From: Lysobacterales bacterium | Lineage (GTDB): Bacteria > Pseudomonadota > Gammaproteobacteria > Xanthomonadales > Xanthomonadaceae | Direction of reading: 5' to 3' | Assembly: GCA_017302075.1 (NCBI GenBank) | Contig: JAFLEB010000004.1 | Location: 1 to 48,486 of the forward strand | Length of the DNA stretch: 48,486 nt | In this document: positions 10,722 through 21,357 of the stretch, piece by piece | Position numbering within the stretch: the first letter of the stretch is position 1 | Layout: each line of letters begins with the position of its first letter | Position numbers and translations under genes: made by a program | The notes under the pieces: generated by a model | The model's database searches: none | The model's input: the letters and a program-made list of their open reading frames with translations, nothing else | Told to the model about the DNA's origin: nothing

Positions 10722-10916
10722 ATGTTGATCCTGACCCGGCGAGTCGGCGAGACCCTGATGATCGGGGACGCGATCACCGTGACCGTGCTTGGGGTGAAGG
10801 GAAACCAGGTCCGCATCGGCATCACTGCGCCGAAGGACGTGGCGGTGCACCGCGAGGAGATCTACCAGCGCATCCAGGGCGACGATGGCGGCAAGGGCGC
10901 CGACGACGGCACCTGA
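10722..10916 (+). CDS. csrA: Carbon storage regulator CsrA/RsmA, RNA-binding protein
   Basis: A 64-residue post-transcriptional regulator that binds GGA motifs in mRNA leaders and controls metabolism, motility and virulence. The family signature [16 protein letters not shown] opens the protein, followed by [23 protein letters not shown] and the RNA-contacting VHREEIY. The C-terminal tail is acidic and glycine-rich. GGGGAG lies 8-13 bases upstream of the ATG. The position between alaS and tRNA-Ser is classic for gammaproteobacteria. Confidence 0.97.
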   Translation: MLILTRRVGETLMIGDAITVTVLGVKGNQVRIGITAPKDVAVHREEIYQRIQGDDGGKGADDGT

Positions 10917-10919
10917 TGT

Positions 10920-10948
10920 TTGCCGGATCGCGATGCAGCCTGTATCCT
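10920..10948 (+). promoter_or_regulatory. Candidate tRNA-Ser promoter
   Basis: TTGCCG at 10920-10925, a 17-base spacer and TATCCT at 10943-10948. A start near 10955 would leave about 18 bases of 5' leader before the tRNA. It begins right after the csrA stop codon. Confidence 0.5.
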
Positions 10949-10972
10949 TCGCCGCTCGCGATTTCGCCTCAC

Positions 10973-11065
10973 GGAGACTTGCCCGAGAGGCCGAAGGGGC
11001 TCCCCTGCTAAGGGAGTATGGGGTCAAAAGCTCCATCGAGGGTTCGAATCCCTCAGTCTCCGCCA
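10973..11065 (+). tRNA. tRNA-Ser (anticodon GCU)
   Basis: A 93-base tRNA with an acceptor stem GGAGACT / AGTCTCC, encoded CCA at the end, the long variable arm typical of tRNA-Ser, and T-arm GGTTCGAATCC. Anticodon stem CTCCC / GGGAG encloses the loop with GCT at 11007-11009, which reads the AGC and AGU serine codons. Confidence 0.96.
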
Positions 11066-11099
11066 GCTTGGCGAAATCACGAAATCCGCGCGACGCAAG

Positions 11100-11129
11100 T
11101 TGACGCGGGATGCGGTCGAAACGCATAAT
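11100..11129 (+). promoter_or_regulatory. Candidate tRNA-Arg promoter
   Basis: TTGACG at 11100-11105, an 18-base spacer and CATAAT at 11124-11129, about 9 bases before the tRNA gene. Confidence 0.6.
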
Positions 11130-11138
11130 TCCGCTTCT

Positions 11139-11215
11139 GCGCCCGTAGCTCAGTTGGATAGAGCACCAGGCTACGAACTTGGGGGTCGGAGGTTCGAATC
11201 CTTCCGGGCGCGCCA
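11139..11215 (+). tRNA. tRNA-Arg (anticodon ACG)
   Basis: A 77-base tRNA with acceptor stem GCGCCCG / CGGGCGC, D-arm TAGCTCAGTTGGATAGAGCA, T-arm GGTTCGAATCC and encoded CCA. Anticodon stem CCAGG / CTTGG holds ACG at 11173-11175; the A is expected to be edited to inosine to read CGU, CGC and CGA. Its last 13 bases, with the adjoining terminator, are repeated downstream at 11346. Confidence 0.96.
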
Positions 11216-11257
11216 CCATCGAAACGCCGGCCTCGTGCCGGCGTTTTCGTTTTGCGC
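11203..11257 (+). repeat. Direct repeat, copy 1: 3' end of tRNA-Arg plus terminator
   Basis: This 55-base copy starts with the last 13 bases of the functional tRNA-Arg gene and covers the whole terminator. A second copy lies at 11346-11400, offset 143 bases, with two mismatches that I can count. Confidence 0.9.
11222..11253 (+). terminator. Terminator after tRNA-Arg
   Basis: AAACGCCGGC and GCCGGCGTTTT form a strong hairpin around a short CTCGT loop, followed by CGTTTT. It lies just beyond the tRNA 3' end and falls inside the first copy of the 55-base direct repeat. Confidence 0.85.
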
Positions 11258-11300
11258 CCGTCGGATTGCCCGCCCGCCGCACGTATGGCGTCGGGCGTTC

Positions 11301-11338
11301 GCCTCCCCGCGAAGCTGCGCTTCGCAGGCGGGGGAGGC
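11301..11338. repeat. REP-like hairpin between the two tRNA-tail repeats
   Basis: An imperfect palindrome with outer arms GCCTCCCC / GGGGAGGC, a 5-base bulge on the right side, inner arms GCGAAGC / GCTTCGC and a TGC loop. Bulged GC-rich hairpins like this are common dispersed intergenic elements in this bacterial group; that classification is inference. It lies in the 88-base spacer between the repeats. Confidence 0.6.
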
Positions 11339-11345
11339 TCACCCG

Positions 11346-11400
11346 TCCGGGCGCGCCACCATCGAAACGCCGGCCACGTGCCAGCGTTTTCGTTTTGCGC
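11346..11400 (+). repeat. Direct repeat, copy 2: displaced tRNA-Arg tail and decayed terminator
   Basis: Matches 11203-11257 except at two positions. One mismatch (G to A) falls in the terminator stem and weakens it. Only the 3' acceptor strand and CCA of the tRNA are present, so it is not a tRNA gene. It could be an attachment-site remnant or a local duplication. Confidence 0.85.
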
Positions 11401-11471
11401 GGCGCGCACGGCGCTTGAATCAATCGCCCGCGGACGCCATGTCGACGGGACGCCCGTGATGGAGCCGACCG

Positions 11472-11942
11472 ATGGACACGCGCAATTCCCCGACGACCGA
11501 GCCCACCTGGCGCGACGTGCTGCACTGGGCGCGCGAGGGCAATCCGCCGCCGCCGCGGCGCGACGCGCGCGACGAGGCCGCCTGGCGCGCCGCGCTCGAT
11601 CCCGAGGCGTTCCGGGTGCTGCGCGGCAAGGGCACCGAGGCGCCGCACAGCTCGCCGATGTGCAGCCTGTTCGAACCCGGCCGCTACGCCTGCGCGGGCT
11701 GCGGGACGCTGCTGTTCGACGCGGCCAGCAAATACGACAGCCGTTCGGGATGGCCCAGCTTCACCGCGCCGGTGGCAGCCGGACTCGTCGGTTACCACGC
11801 CGACCACAGCCATGGCATGACGCGCATCGAGGCCACCTGCCAGGTCTGCGACGGGCATCTCGGGCATGTGTTCCCGGATGGGCCGGCGCCGACCGGCCTG
11901 CGCTACTGCATCAACGCGCTTGCCCTGCGCAAGCTCGCCTGA
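11472..11942 (+). CDS. msrB: Peptide-methionine (R)-S-oxide reductase MsrB
   Basis: A 156-residue cytoplasmic repair enzyme that reduces methionine-R-sulfoxide in proteins. Zinc ligands are C74/C77 (YACAGCG) and C123/C126 ([13 protein letters not shown]). The catalytic cysteine is C146 in [10 protein letters not shown]64 in SSPMCSLF is a possible resolving cysteine. SRSGWPSF is the substrate-pocket motif. An N-terminal extension of about 40 residues, proline- and arginine-rich, precedes the core. GGAG sits 8-11 bases upstream of the ATG. msrA follows 22 bases later, so both stereoisomers are handled by one operon. Confidence 0.95.
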   Translation: MDTRNSPTTEPTWRDVLHWAREGNPPPPRRDARDEAAWRAALDPEAFRVLRGKGTEAPHSSPMCSLFEPGRYACAGCGTLLFDAASKYDSRSGWPSFTAPVAAGLVGYHADHSHGMTRIEATCQVCDGHLGHVFPDGPAPTGLRYCINALALRKLA

Positions 11943-11964
11943 CCACGACCCGACTGGAGGCACC

Positions 11965-12468
11965 ATGACCACCGAAACCGCGATCCTCGCCGGCGGCTGC
12001 TTCTGGGGCATGCAGGAATTGCTGCGCCGGCGCCTGGGCGTCCTGTCCACGCGCGTCGGCTACAGCGGCGGCGACGTCGCCAACGCCACCTACCGCCACC
12101 ACGGCACCCATGCCGAGGCGGTGGAGGTCGTATTCGACCCGGCCCGCATGTCCTACCGCGAGCTGCTGGAATTCTTCTTCCAGATCCACGACCCCACCAC
12201 GCCGGACCGCCAGGGCAACGACCGCGGCGCGTCGTATCGCTCGGCGATCTACTACTCCAGCGAGGCACAGCGCCAGGTTGCGCTGGACACCATCGCCGAC
12301 GTCGAGGCCTCGGGGCTGTGGCCCGGCCGCGTGGTGACGCAGGTGGAACCCGCCGGCGACTTCTGGGAAGCCGAACCCGAGCACCAGGACTACCTGCAGC
12401 GCCATCCGACCGGCTACACCTGCCACTGGCCGCGGCCCGACTGGGTGCTCCCGCGCCGCGCCGGTTGA
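11965..12468 (+). CDS. msrA: Peptide-methionine (S)-S-oxide reductase MsrA
   Basis: A 167-residue short-form MsrA that reduces methionine-S-sulfoxide. The catalytic motif GGCFWG places the nucleophile at C12. [23 protein letters not shown], in two adjoining conserved blocks, and [17 protein letters not shown] are diagnostic. C153 (YTCHW) is a candidate resolving cysteine. The start at 11965 follows CTGGAGG at a good spacing; the upstream in-frame ATG lies inside msrB and is rejected. There is no signal peptide, so it is predicted cytoplasmic. Confidence 0.96.
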   Translation: MTTETAILAGGCFWGMQELLRRRLGVLSTRVGYSGGDVANATYRHHGTHAEAVEVVFDPARMSYRELLEFFFQIHDPTTPDRQGNDRGASYRSAIYYSSEAQRQVALDTIADVEASGLWPGRVVTQVEPAGDFWEAEPEHQDYLQRHPTGYTCHWPRPDWVLPRRAG

Positions 12469-12502
12469 GCGCCCGCGCGTCCGGCGTTGCTACACTCCGG
12501 CG

Positions 12503-13549
12503 ATGCAGGAACCGCGTCGCAACCGCAAGAAGACCCGCGCCACCTCGATGGACATTGCCCATCGCGCCGGCGTGTCCCAGGCCACGGTGTCGCGCGTGCT
12601 GCGCGGCAGCCCGCTGGTCAACGCGGAGACCCGCAAGCGGGTCGAGGACGCGGTCCGCGAGCTCAACTACAAGGTCGACCGCCACGCCTCCAGCCTGCGC
12701 ACGCAACGCGCGGGCACGCTGGCCCTGCTGCTGTTCGAGGATCCGACCCCGGACGAGTCGCACATCAACCCGTTCTTCCTGGCGATGCTGGGTTCGATCA
12801 CCCGCGCCTGCGCGCGCCAAGGGCACGACCTGCTGGTCTCGTTCCAGCAGCTGTCGGACGACTGGCATGCCGACTACGAGGACAGCATGAAGGCCGATGG
12901 CCTGATCCTCCTCGGCTACGGCGACTACCTGGCCTACGAGAGCAAGCTGGCCCGCCTGGTGGAGCAGGGCACGCATTTCGTGCGCTGGGGGCCGGTGCTG
13001 CCCGGCCAGCCCGGCGTGTCGATCGGCTGCGACAACGCCGAGGGCGGCGCGCTCGCCGGCCGCCACCTGCTGGCGCGCGGGCGCAAGAAGATCGCCTTCC
13101 TCGGCGACGCATCGACCCACTTCCCGGAATTCTTCGCGCGCTACTGCGGTTGCGATGCCGCGCTGCGCGAGGCCGGGCTGCGCATGAACCCGGCGTTGCA
13201 GGTGGACGCGGCCAGCACCGAGCAGGCCGGCTACGAGGCCGCCTGCACCCTGCTTGCGCGCGGCCTCCCGTTCGATGCGGTGTTCGCGGCCAGCGACCTG
13301 ATCGCGATCGGCGCGCTGCACGCGCTGCGCGAGGCCGGCCTGCGCGTGCCGGAGGATGTCGCCGTGGTCGGCTTCGACGGCACGCCGATGGGCCGCTTCG
13401 CGAATCCACCGCTGACCACCGTGGTGCAGGACACCGCGCGCGCCGGCGAACTGCTGGTCGAGACCCTGCTGCGCATGGTCCGCGACCAGCCGGCGGAGAG
13501 CGTCACCCTCGCGCCGACCCTCGAGGTCCGCGCCTCCAGTGGCGGCTGA
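12503..13549 (+). CDS. LacI-family transcriptional regulator, probable glucan/maltose regulator
   Basis: A 348-residue LacI/GalR-type repressor. The helix-turn-helix is at about residues 15-40 (SMDIAHRAGVSQATVSRVLRG), followed by a hinge helix near ETRKRVEDAVRELNY. The remainder is a periplasmic-binding-protein-like sensor domain, with FDAVFAASDLIAIGAL and VPEDVAVVGFDGTPMG typical of the family. It is convergent with the amylase gene (3-base gap) and next to a complete alpha-glucan utilisation locus, so maltose or a maltodextrin is the likely inducer. A TACACT box at 12491-12496 lies 6 bases before the ATG and there is no ribosome-binding site, which suggests a leaderless transcript. Confidence 0.92.
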   Translation: MQEPRRNRKKTRATSMDIAHRAGVSQATVSRVLRGSPLVNAETRKRVEDAVRELNYKVDRHASSLRTQRAGTLALLLFEDPTPDESHINPFFLAMLGSITRACARQGHDLLVSFQQLSDDWHADYEDSMKADGLILLGYGDYLAYESKLARLVEQGTHFVRWGPVLPGQPGVSIGCDNAEGGALAGRHLLARGRKKIAFLGDASTHFPEFFARYCGCDAALREAGLRMNPALQVDAASTEQAGYEAACTLLARGLPFDAVFAASDLIAIGALHALREAGLRVPEDVAVVGFDGTPMGRFANPPLTTVVQDTARAGELLVETLLRMVRDQPAESVTLAPTLEVRASSGG

Positions 13550-13552
13550 GCC

Positions 13553-15298
13553 TCAGCGCGGACGCCTGGCGTCCTGCATCGCGGCATCCAGCGCGGCCAC
13601 CAGGTCGGGCCGCGACGGCGCGGCATCCAGCAGGTAGACCTGCACGCCATGCGCGGGCACCTCGGCCGCCAGGCTGCCAACCGCCGCCACCTCGACCGTG
13701 CCGCCATCCAGCGCGGACCGCCACGTGCCTGCCTGCAGCAGCTTGTCGACCTTGAACGCGGCCGGCGCCTCGCCCTTGTTGAGCAGGACCAGCGCGATCT
13801 GGTGCTGGCCGGCATGCTGGAACACCCGGTAGAACGCCGCGCGCTCGCCCTGCAGTTCGATGTCGAGCTGCACGCCACGCTGCAATGCCGGCGAGGCCTC
13901 GCGCACCTTGGCGATCCTGGCCAGCGCGGCGCGGATCGGGCTCTGCCGCGCGGCGGCGATGCCCTCGGTGCCGAAGTAGTTGCGGTTGCCGGCGTGCTCC
14001 GCGCGGCCGCGCATGAAGCCCATCTCCGAGCCGTAGTAGACCACCGGGATGCCGCGCGCGGTGAACAGCCAGTTGTGCGCGTCGATGAAGCCGGCATCGC
14101 TGGCGTCGAGCCGCGGCATGTCGTGGTTGTCGTAGAACGTGGTGAGGTCGTAGGGATTCGCGTACGGGCCGCCGGTGAGCTGCAGCGCCGGCGCCAGCCG
14201 CTCGAACCCGGCCTGCTTGTGGCCGAACACCTCTTCCATCGCCTGCTTCATCGGGAAGTCGAGCACCGAGGTCTCGCCCTTGCCGGGCAGCGTGTGTACC
14301 GCGATCTTGGCGGCGTCGTAGTCGAAGGCCTCGCCGAACATGTAGAAGCCCGGGTGTCTGGCGCGGATGCGCTGGGTGAACGACTGCCAGAAGGAAGTCG
14401 GCATCCACGCGATGGTGTCGATGCGGAAGGCGTCCGCGCCTTGCTCGATCCAGTGTTCGTAAGCGCCCGCGAGATAGTCGAGCACCGCGGGGTTGGCCGC
14501 ATCGAAGTCGCCTAGCTGGGCCAGGTTGCCGTCGTAGATCGAGCCCTTGGTGCCGTCCACGGGACCGGTGGTGTTGTAGAAGCGGTGCAGCGGGTTCTTC
14601 GCCGGGTCCAGCTTGTCGGGCGGCAGGTTCTGGTGGTCGGCGAGCAACGTGCCGTCCTTGCCGTAGACCTTGCCGAACTTGGGCTGGTCGAAGGCCATGG
14701 TCCAGGCCGGCGAGCCGTGGTTGCCCACGATGTCGAGCACCAGCTTCATGTCCTTCGCGTGCAAGGCATCGGCCAGGCCCTTGAAGTCCAGCCCCGGGCT
14801 GGGCAGGTGCTCGTCCACGCGGTAGAAGTCGACGCCCCAGTAGCCGTGATAGCCGGCCTTGCCGCGGTCGCTGAGGATGGTGCCGCAACCCGGGTGGCTG
14901 CCGCCGGTGAAATGCTCGTCGGGGTTGTCGACGACGGGCGTGATCCACACCGCGGAGAAGCCCATCTCGCGGATGTAGTCGAGGTGGTCGACGAGGCCCT
15001 TGAAGTCGCCGCCGAGGTAGCCGATGTTGCCGGCCACGCCGTCGCAGGGCGGCAGCGGGATGTCGAAGGTGCGGTACTTGCCGCCCTGGTCGCGGTGGTC
15101 GTTGCCGGTGTCGCCGTTGACGAAGCGGTCGGTGACCACGAAGTACACCGCGTTGCGCGCGAACGGCTCCAGCGTGCCGTAGTAATCGGGCGCCTTGGCG
15201 GAGGGTTGCGATGCGGTGGGCGCGGCCGGAGGCTGCGGCGCGGAGCAGGCGGCCAGCAGGGCGATGGCGAGGGCGGACAGGGTCGGGCGAAGGCGCAT
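13553..15298 (-). CDS. Alpha-amylase family (GH13) lipoprotein
   Basis: A 581-residue GH13 enzyme that should cut alpha-1,4-glucans at the cell envelope. The signal peptide ends in a lipobox L-A-A-C18, so it is predicted to be lipid-anchored. The barrel motifs are all present: VLDIVGNHG (region I), DAFRID294 (nucleophile), MFGE323AF (acid/base) and FYDNHD393MPR. A cyclodextrin glucanotransferase/neopullulanase-like N-terminal part (AVYFVVTDRFVNGDTGND) suggests action on short or cyclic maltodextrins. A C-terminal beta domain follows. The gene is 10 bases downstream of the MFS permease; its GAGGA ribosome-binding site overlaps the permease stop, implying coupled translation. Confidence 0.94.
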   Translation of the reverse strand: MRLRPTLSALAIALLAACSAPQPPAAPTASQPSAKAPDYYGTLEPFARNAVYFVVTDRFVNGDTGNDHRDQGGKYRTFDIPLPPCDGVAGNIGYLGGDFKGLVDHLDYIREMGFSAVWITPVVDNPDEHFTGGSHPGCGTILSDRGKAGYHGYWGVDFYRVDEHLPSPGLDFKGLADALHAKDMKLVLDIVGNHGSPAWTMAFDQPKFGKVYGKDGTLLADHQNLPPDKLDPAKNPLHRFYNTTGPVDGTKGSIYDGNLAQLGDFDAANPAVLDYLAGAYEHWIEQGADAFRIDTIAWMPTSFWQSFTQRIRARHPGFYMFGEAFDYDAAKIAVHTLPGKGETSVLDFPMKQAMEEVFGHKQAGFERLAPALQLTGGPYANPYDLTTFYDNHDMPRLDASDAGFIDAHNWLFTARGIPVVYYGSEMGFMRGRAEHAGNRNYFGTEGIAAARQSPIRAALARIAKVREASPALQRGVQLDIELQGERAAFYRVFQHAGQHQIALVLLNKGEAPAAFKVDKLLQAGTWRSALDGGTVEVAAVGSLAAEVPAHGVQVYLLDAAPSRPDLVAALDAAMQDARRPR

Positions 15299-15308
15299 CG
15301 GCGGGTCC

Positions 15309-16799
15309 TCAGGCGGTACGGTCGTGGGGCGCGCGCACCAGCAGCACGCACAGGCCGGCGACGATCATGCTGACGCCGCCGATCGCGAGGGCGTTGATCG
15401 CATGGCCACCGAGCAGGGTGTTCAGCAGGAAGCCCAGCAGGCTGGCGGCGACCAGCTGCGGGATGACGATGAAGAAATTGAAGATGCCCATGTACACGCC
15501 CATCTTCGCGGCGGGCACGCTGTCGGACAGCAGCGCATAGGGCAGCGACAGGATCGACGCCCAGGCGAAGCCGACGCCGGCCATCGACAGCAACAGCCAG
15601 TGCGGGTCGCGGATCCACAGCATCGACAGCAGCCCGAGCCCGCCGAGCACCGAATTCACCAGGTGGCTGGCGCGCAGGCCGATCCGCCGGACCATCCACG
15701 GAATCGCGATCGCGGCCAGCGCGGCGAACCCGTTGTAGGCCGCGAACAGCACGCCGACCCAGTTGGCGCCTTCGTTGTAGGCGGCGGAGGTGGCGTCGGT
15801 GCTGCCGAAATGCACCTCGGTGACCGCGGCGGTGGTGTAGATCCACATCGCGAACAGCGCGAACCACGAGAAGAACTGCACCACCGCGAGCCGGGCCATC
15901 GTGCCGGGCATGTCGCGGATGTCGTCGATGATGCGGGTGAACGCGTTGTCCGCGGCCAGCCAGGTGCGCAGCAGGAAGGCCAGGCCGAAGCCCGCCGACA
16001 ACCCGGCGAGGATGTACAGCGCCTTGTCGAGGCCGCGGCTGGCGACCACCCAGGCAAGGGCGGCGCCTGCCAGCAGGGCCGCGATGCCCAGCGTGCGGAT
16101 GGTGGCGTCGTTGCCGCGCCGTGCCGCCAGCGGCGGCGCCTCGTCGAAGGCGTGCAAGGCCTCCGGCGGGTATTCGCGGGTGCGCAGCACGGTCCAGCCG
16201 ATCGCGCCGAGCAACACTGCGCCGCCGGCGTAGAAGGCGTAGCGCACGGTGCCCGGGACCTGCCCCTCGGGTGCGGTATTCGCCACGCCCATCCGTTCCA
16301 GCAGGAACGGCAACATGCTCGCGACCACCGAGCCGACGCCGATGAAGAAGCTCTGCATCGCGAAGCCCTTGGGTCGCTGCGCCGGCGGCAGCTGGTCGCC
16401 GACGAAGGCGCGGAACGGCTCCATCGCCACGTTGATCGAGGCATCGAGGATCCACAGCATGCCGGCCGCGATCCACAGCGCGGGCACGTTGGGGAAGGCG
16501 AACAGGGCCAGCGAGGCCAGCACCGCGCCGGCCACGAAGTAGGGACGGCGGCGGCCCAGCCCGGTCCAGGTGCGGTCGGAGAGGTAGCCGATGACCGGCT
16601 GCACCAGCAAGCCGGTGAGCGGCGCCGCGACCCACAGCACCGGGATCGCGTCCATGCTGGCGCCCAGCGTCTGGAAGATGCGGCTGACGTTGGCGTTCTG
16701 CAGCGCGAACCCGAACTGGATGCCGAGGAAGCCGAAGCACATGTTCCAGATCTGCCAGAACGAAAGCTGCGGCTTGTTGCCCGTCGCGTGCGATGCCAT
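15309..16799 (-). CDS. MFS sugar permease (maltose/sucrose-type, GPH/SLC45-like)
   Basis: A 496-residue inner-membrane transporter with about 12 predicted transmembrane helices. QLSFWQIWNMCFGFLGIQFGF-like text near the N-terminus, YLSDRTWTGLGRRRPYF between helices 2 and 3, and ALLSDSVPAAKMGVYMGIFNFF near the C-terminus are typical of bacterial maltose/sucrose permeases related to plant sucrose carriers. The start at 16799 was chosen because MASHATG immediately precedes the conserved region. An open frame extending to 16988 would cross the operator and is rejected. It is the first gene of a two-gene operon with the amylase and is divergent from the alpha-glucosidase operon. The predicted substrate is maltose or short maltodextrin, by context. 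Confidence 0.92.
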   Translation of the reverse strand: MASHATGNKPQLSFWQIWNMCFGFLGIQFGFALQNANVSRIFQTLGASMDAIPVLWVAAPLTGLLVQPVIGYLSDRTWTGLGRRRPYFVAGAVLASLALFAFPNVPALWIAAGMLWILDASINVAMEPFRAFVGDQLPPAQRPKGFAMQSFFIGVGSVVASMLPFLLERMGVANTAPEGQVPGTVRYAFYAGGAVLLGAIGWTVLRTREYPPEALHAFDEAPPLAARRGNDATIRTLGIAALLAGAALAWVVASRGLDKALYILAGLSAGFGLAFLLRTWLAADNAFTRIIDDIRDMPGTMARLAVVQFFSWFALFAMWIYTTAAVTEVHFGSTDATSAAYNEGANWVGVLFAAYNGFAALAAIAIPWMVRRIGLRASHLVNSVLGGLGLLSMLWIRDPHWLLLSMAGVGFAWASILSLPYALLSDSVPAAKMGVYMGIFNFFIVIPQLVAASLLGFLLNTLLGGHAINALAIGGVSMIVAGLCVLLVRAPHDRTA

Positions 16800-16902
16800 C
16801 GGTCGTCCAGTGCGGTGCCAGGGTGCCGCAGTGTGCAGTGGCGATCCCTGCGCGTCGTGATGCAGCGCCGCATATCCGGGGGGGTTGCGGCCCCCTTCGT
16901 GC

Positions 16903-16918
16903 ATGTAAACGTATTCAA
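16903..16918. promoter_or_regulatory. Candidate LacI-type operator in the permease/glucosidase divergent promoter
   Basis: ATGTAAACGTATTCAA has the central CG and dyad layout of LacI-family operators. The right half GTATTCAA is a perfect half-site of the palindrome TTGAATACGTATTCAA, and the left half matches at 5 of 8 positions. A related site precedes the TonB receptor at 23526. It lies in the 200-base gap between two divergent glucan operons, so one regulator could control both. Confidence 0.6.
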
Positions 16919-16999
16919 GCCGGGCATGACCCACGACCCGCGCGCAGCCGTGCCGGCAGGCGGCATAGTCCGCGCCTGTCGCAGGCACGCGGGGCGGGG

Positions 17000-18606
17000 A
17001 TGACGGAACGACACTGGTGGCGTGGCGCGGTGATCTACCAGGTCTACCCGCGCAGCTTCCTCGACACCGACGGCGACGGCGTGGGCGACCTGCCGGGGAT
17101 CCTCGCGCGCCTCGACTACATCGCCGCGCTCGGCGTCGATGCGATCTGGATCTCGCCGTTCTTCAAGTCGCCGATGGCCGACTTCGGCTACGACATCGCC
17201 GATTACCGCGACGTCGATCCGTTGTTCGGCACCCTCGACGACTTCGACCGCCTGCTGGAGAAGGCGCACGCGCTCGGCCTGAAGGTGATGATCGACCAGG
17301 TGCTGAGCCACTGCTCGGACCAGCACGCGTGGTTCCGCGAGAGCCGCGAGAGCCGCGACAACCCCAAGGCCGACTGGTTCGTGTGGGCCGATGCCAGGCC
17401 GGACGGCAGCCCGCCGAACAACTGGCTGTCGCTGTTCGGCGGCGTGGCCTGGCAGTGGGAGCCGCGGCGCGGGCAGTACTACCTGCACAACTTCCTGCCG
17501 TCGCAGCCGGACCTCAACTTCCACCATCCCGACGTGCGCGCGGCGCAGCTGGCGAACGTGCGCTTCTGGCTGGACCGCGGCGTCGACGGCCTGCGCCTGG
17601 ACGCGATCAACTTCTGCTTCCACGACGCGCAATTACGCGACAACCCGGCCAAGCCGGCGGAACTGCGCACCGGCCGCGGCTTCAGCCCCGACAATCCGTA
17701 CGCGTTCCAGTACCACTGGCACAACAATACCCAGCCCGAGAACCTCGGCTTCCTCGAGGACCTGCGCGCGTTGCTCGACCGCTACCCGGAGATCGGCGCG
17801 CTCGGCGAGATTTCCTCCGAGGATTCGCTGGCGACCACCGCCGAGTACTGCACACCCAATCGCCTGCACATGGGCTACAGCTTCGAGCTGCTCACCGACG
17901 ACTGCAGCCCCGCCTACATCCGCGCCACGGTGGAGGCGCTGGAAGCGAAGATGACCGAAGGCTGGCCGTGCTGGGCAATCTCCAACCACGACGTGCAGCG
18001 CGCGGTCACCCGCTGGGGCGGCGCCAACGACGACGACGCGCTGGCGCGGCAGCTGGTCGCCCTGGTGTGCTCGCTGCGCGGCTCGGTCTGCCTGTACCAG
18101 GGCGAGGAGCTTGGCCTGCCCGAGGCGGAGGTGCCGTTCGAGGCGCTGCAGGATCCCTACGGCAAGGCGTTCTGGCCGAACTTCAAGGGCCGCGACGGTT
18201 GCCGCACGCCGATGCCGTGGACCGATGCGCCGGACGCCGGCTTCAGCAGCGGTGCGCCCTGGTTGCCGGTGCCGCAGGCGCACCGCACGCGCAACGCCGA
18301 GGCGCAGGCGCGCGACCCCGGTTCCGTGCTCAACGCCGCGCGTGCCTTCCTCGCCTGGCGCAAGAAGCAGCCCGCGCTGGTGGAAGGCGCGATCCGCTTC
18401 GTCGACGCGCCGCCGCAGGTGCTCGCATTCGTGCGCGAACACGCCGGCCAGCGCTTGCTGGTCGCGTTCAACCTGTCCGCGGCGGCGGTGGAGTGGAGCT
18501 TGCCGATGCCGGCGACGGTGCTGCCGATGCCGGGGGTGGACGCCGCGCAAGTCGATGGCGACTGCCTGCGCTTCCCGGCGCGCGGCGGCGCCTGCGCGAT
18601 GCTCGG

Positions 18607-18610
<4 letters not shown>
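17000..18610 (+). CDS. Alpha-glucosidase (GH13, oligo-1,6-glucosidase/XgtA-like), cytoplasmic
   Basis: A 536-residue GH13 exo-enzyme releasing glucose from maltose and maltodextrins. It opens with WWRGAVIYQVYPRSF, the hallmark of bacterial alpha-glucosidases, and has LKVMIDQVLSHCSDQH (region I), GLRLD201AINF (nucleophile), ALGE270ISS (acid/base) and SNHD331VQRA. QVLSH with HCSDQHAWF resembles the Xanthomonas XgtA type, whose members also transfer glucosyl groups. There is no signal peptide, so it acts in the cytoplasm on imported sugar. The ATG at 17000 follows GGGGCGGGG. It heads a three-gene operon; its stop overlaps the next start by 4 bases. Confidence 0.94.

Positions 18611-21353
<2,743 letters not shown>

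Positions 21354-21357
<4 letters not shown>

Noticed and set aside
11346-11358. Possible second tRNA-Arg gene
   Set aside because: Only 13 bases of the 3' acceptor end are present; no anticodon, D- or T-arm.
11252-11968. Open frame through the repeats and msrB
   Set aside because: Out of frame with MsrB, whose zinc and catalytic cysteines are clear in another frame.
16800-16988. N-terminal extension of the MFS permease
   Set aside because: It would translate through the candidate operator and lacks conservation; MASHATG at 16799 immediately precedes the transporter core.
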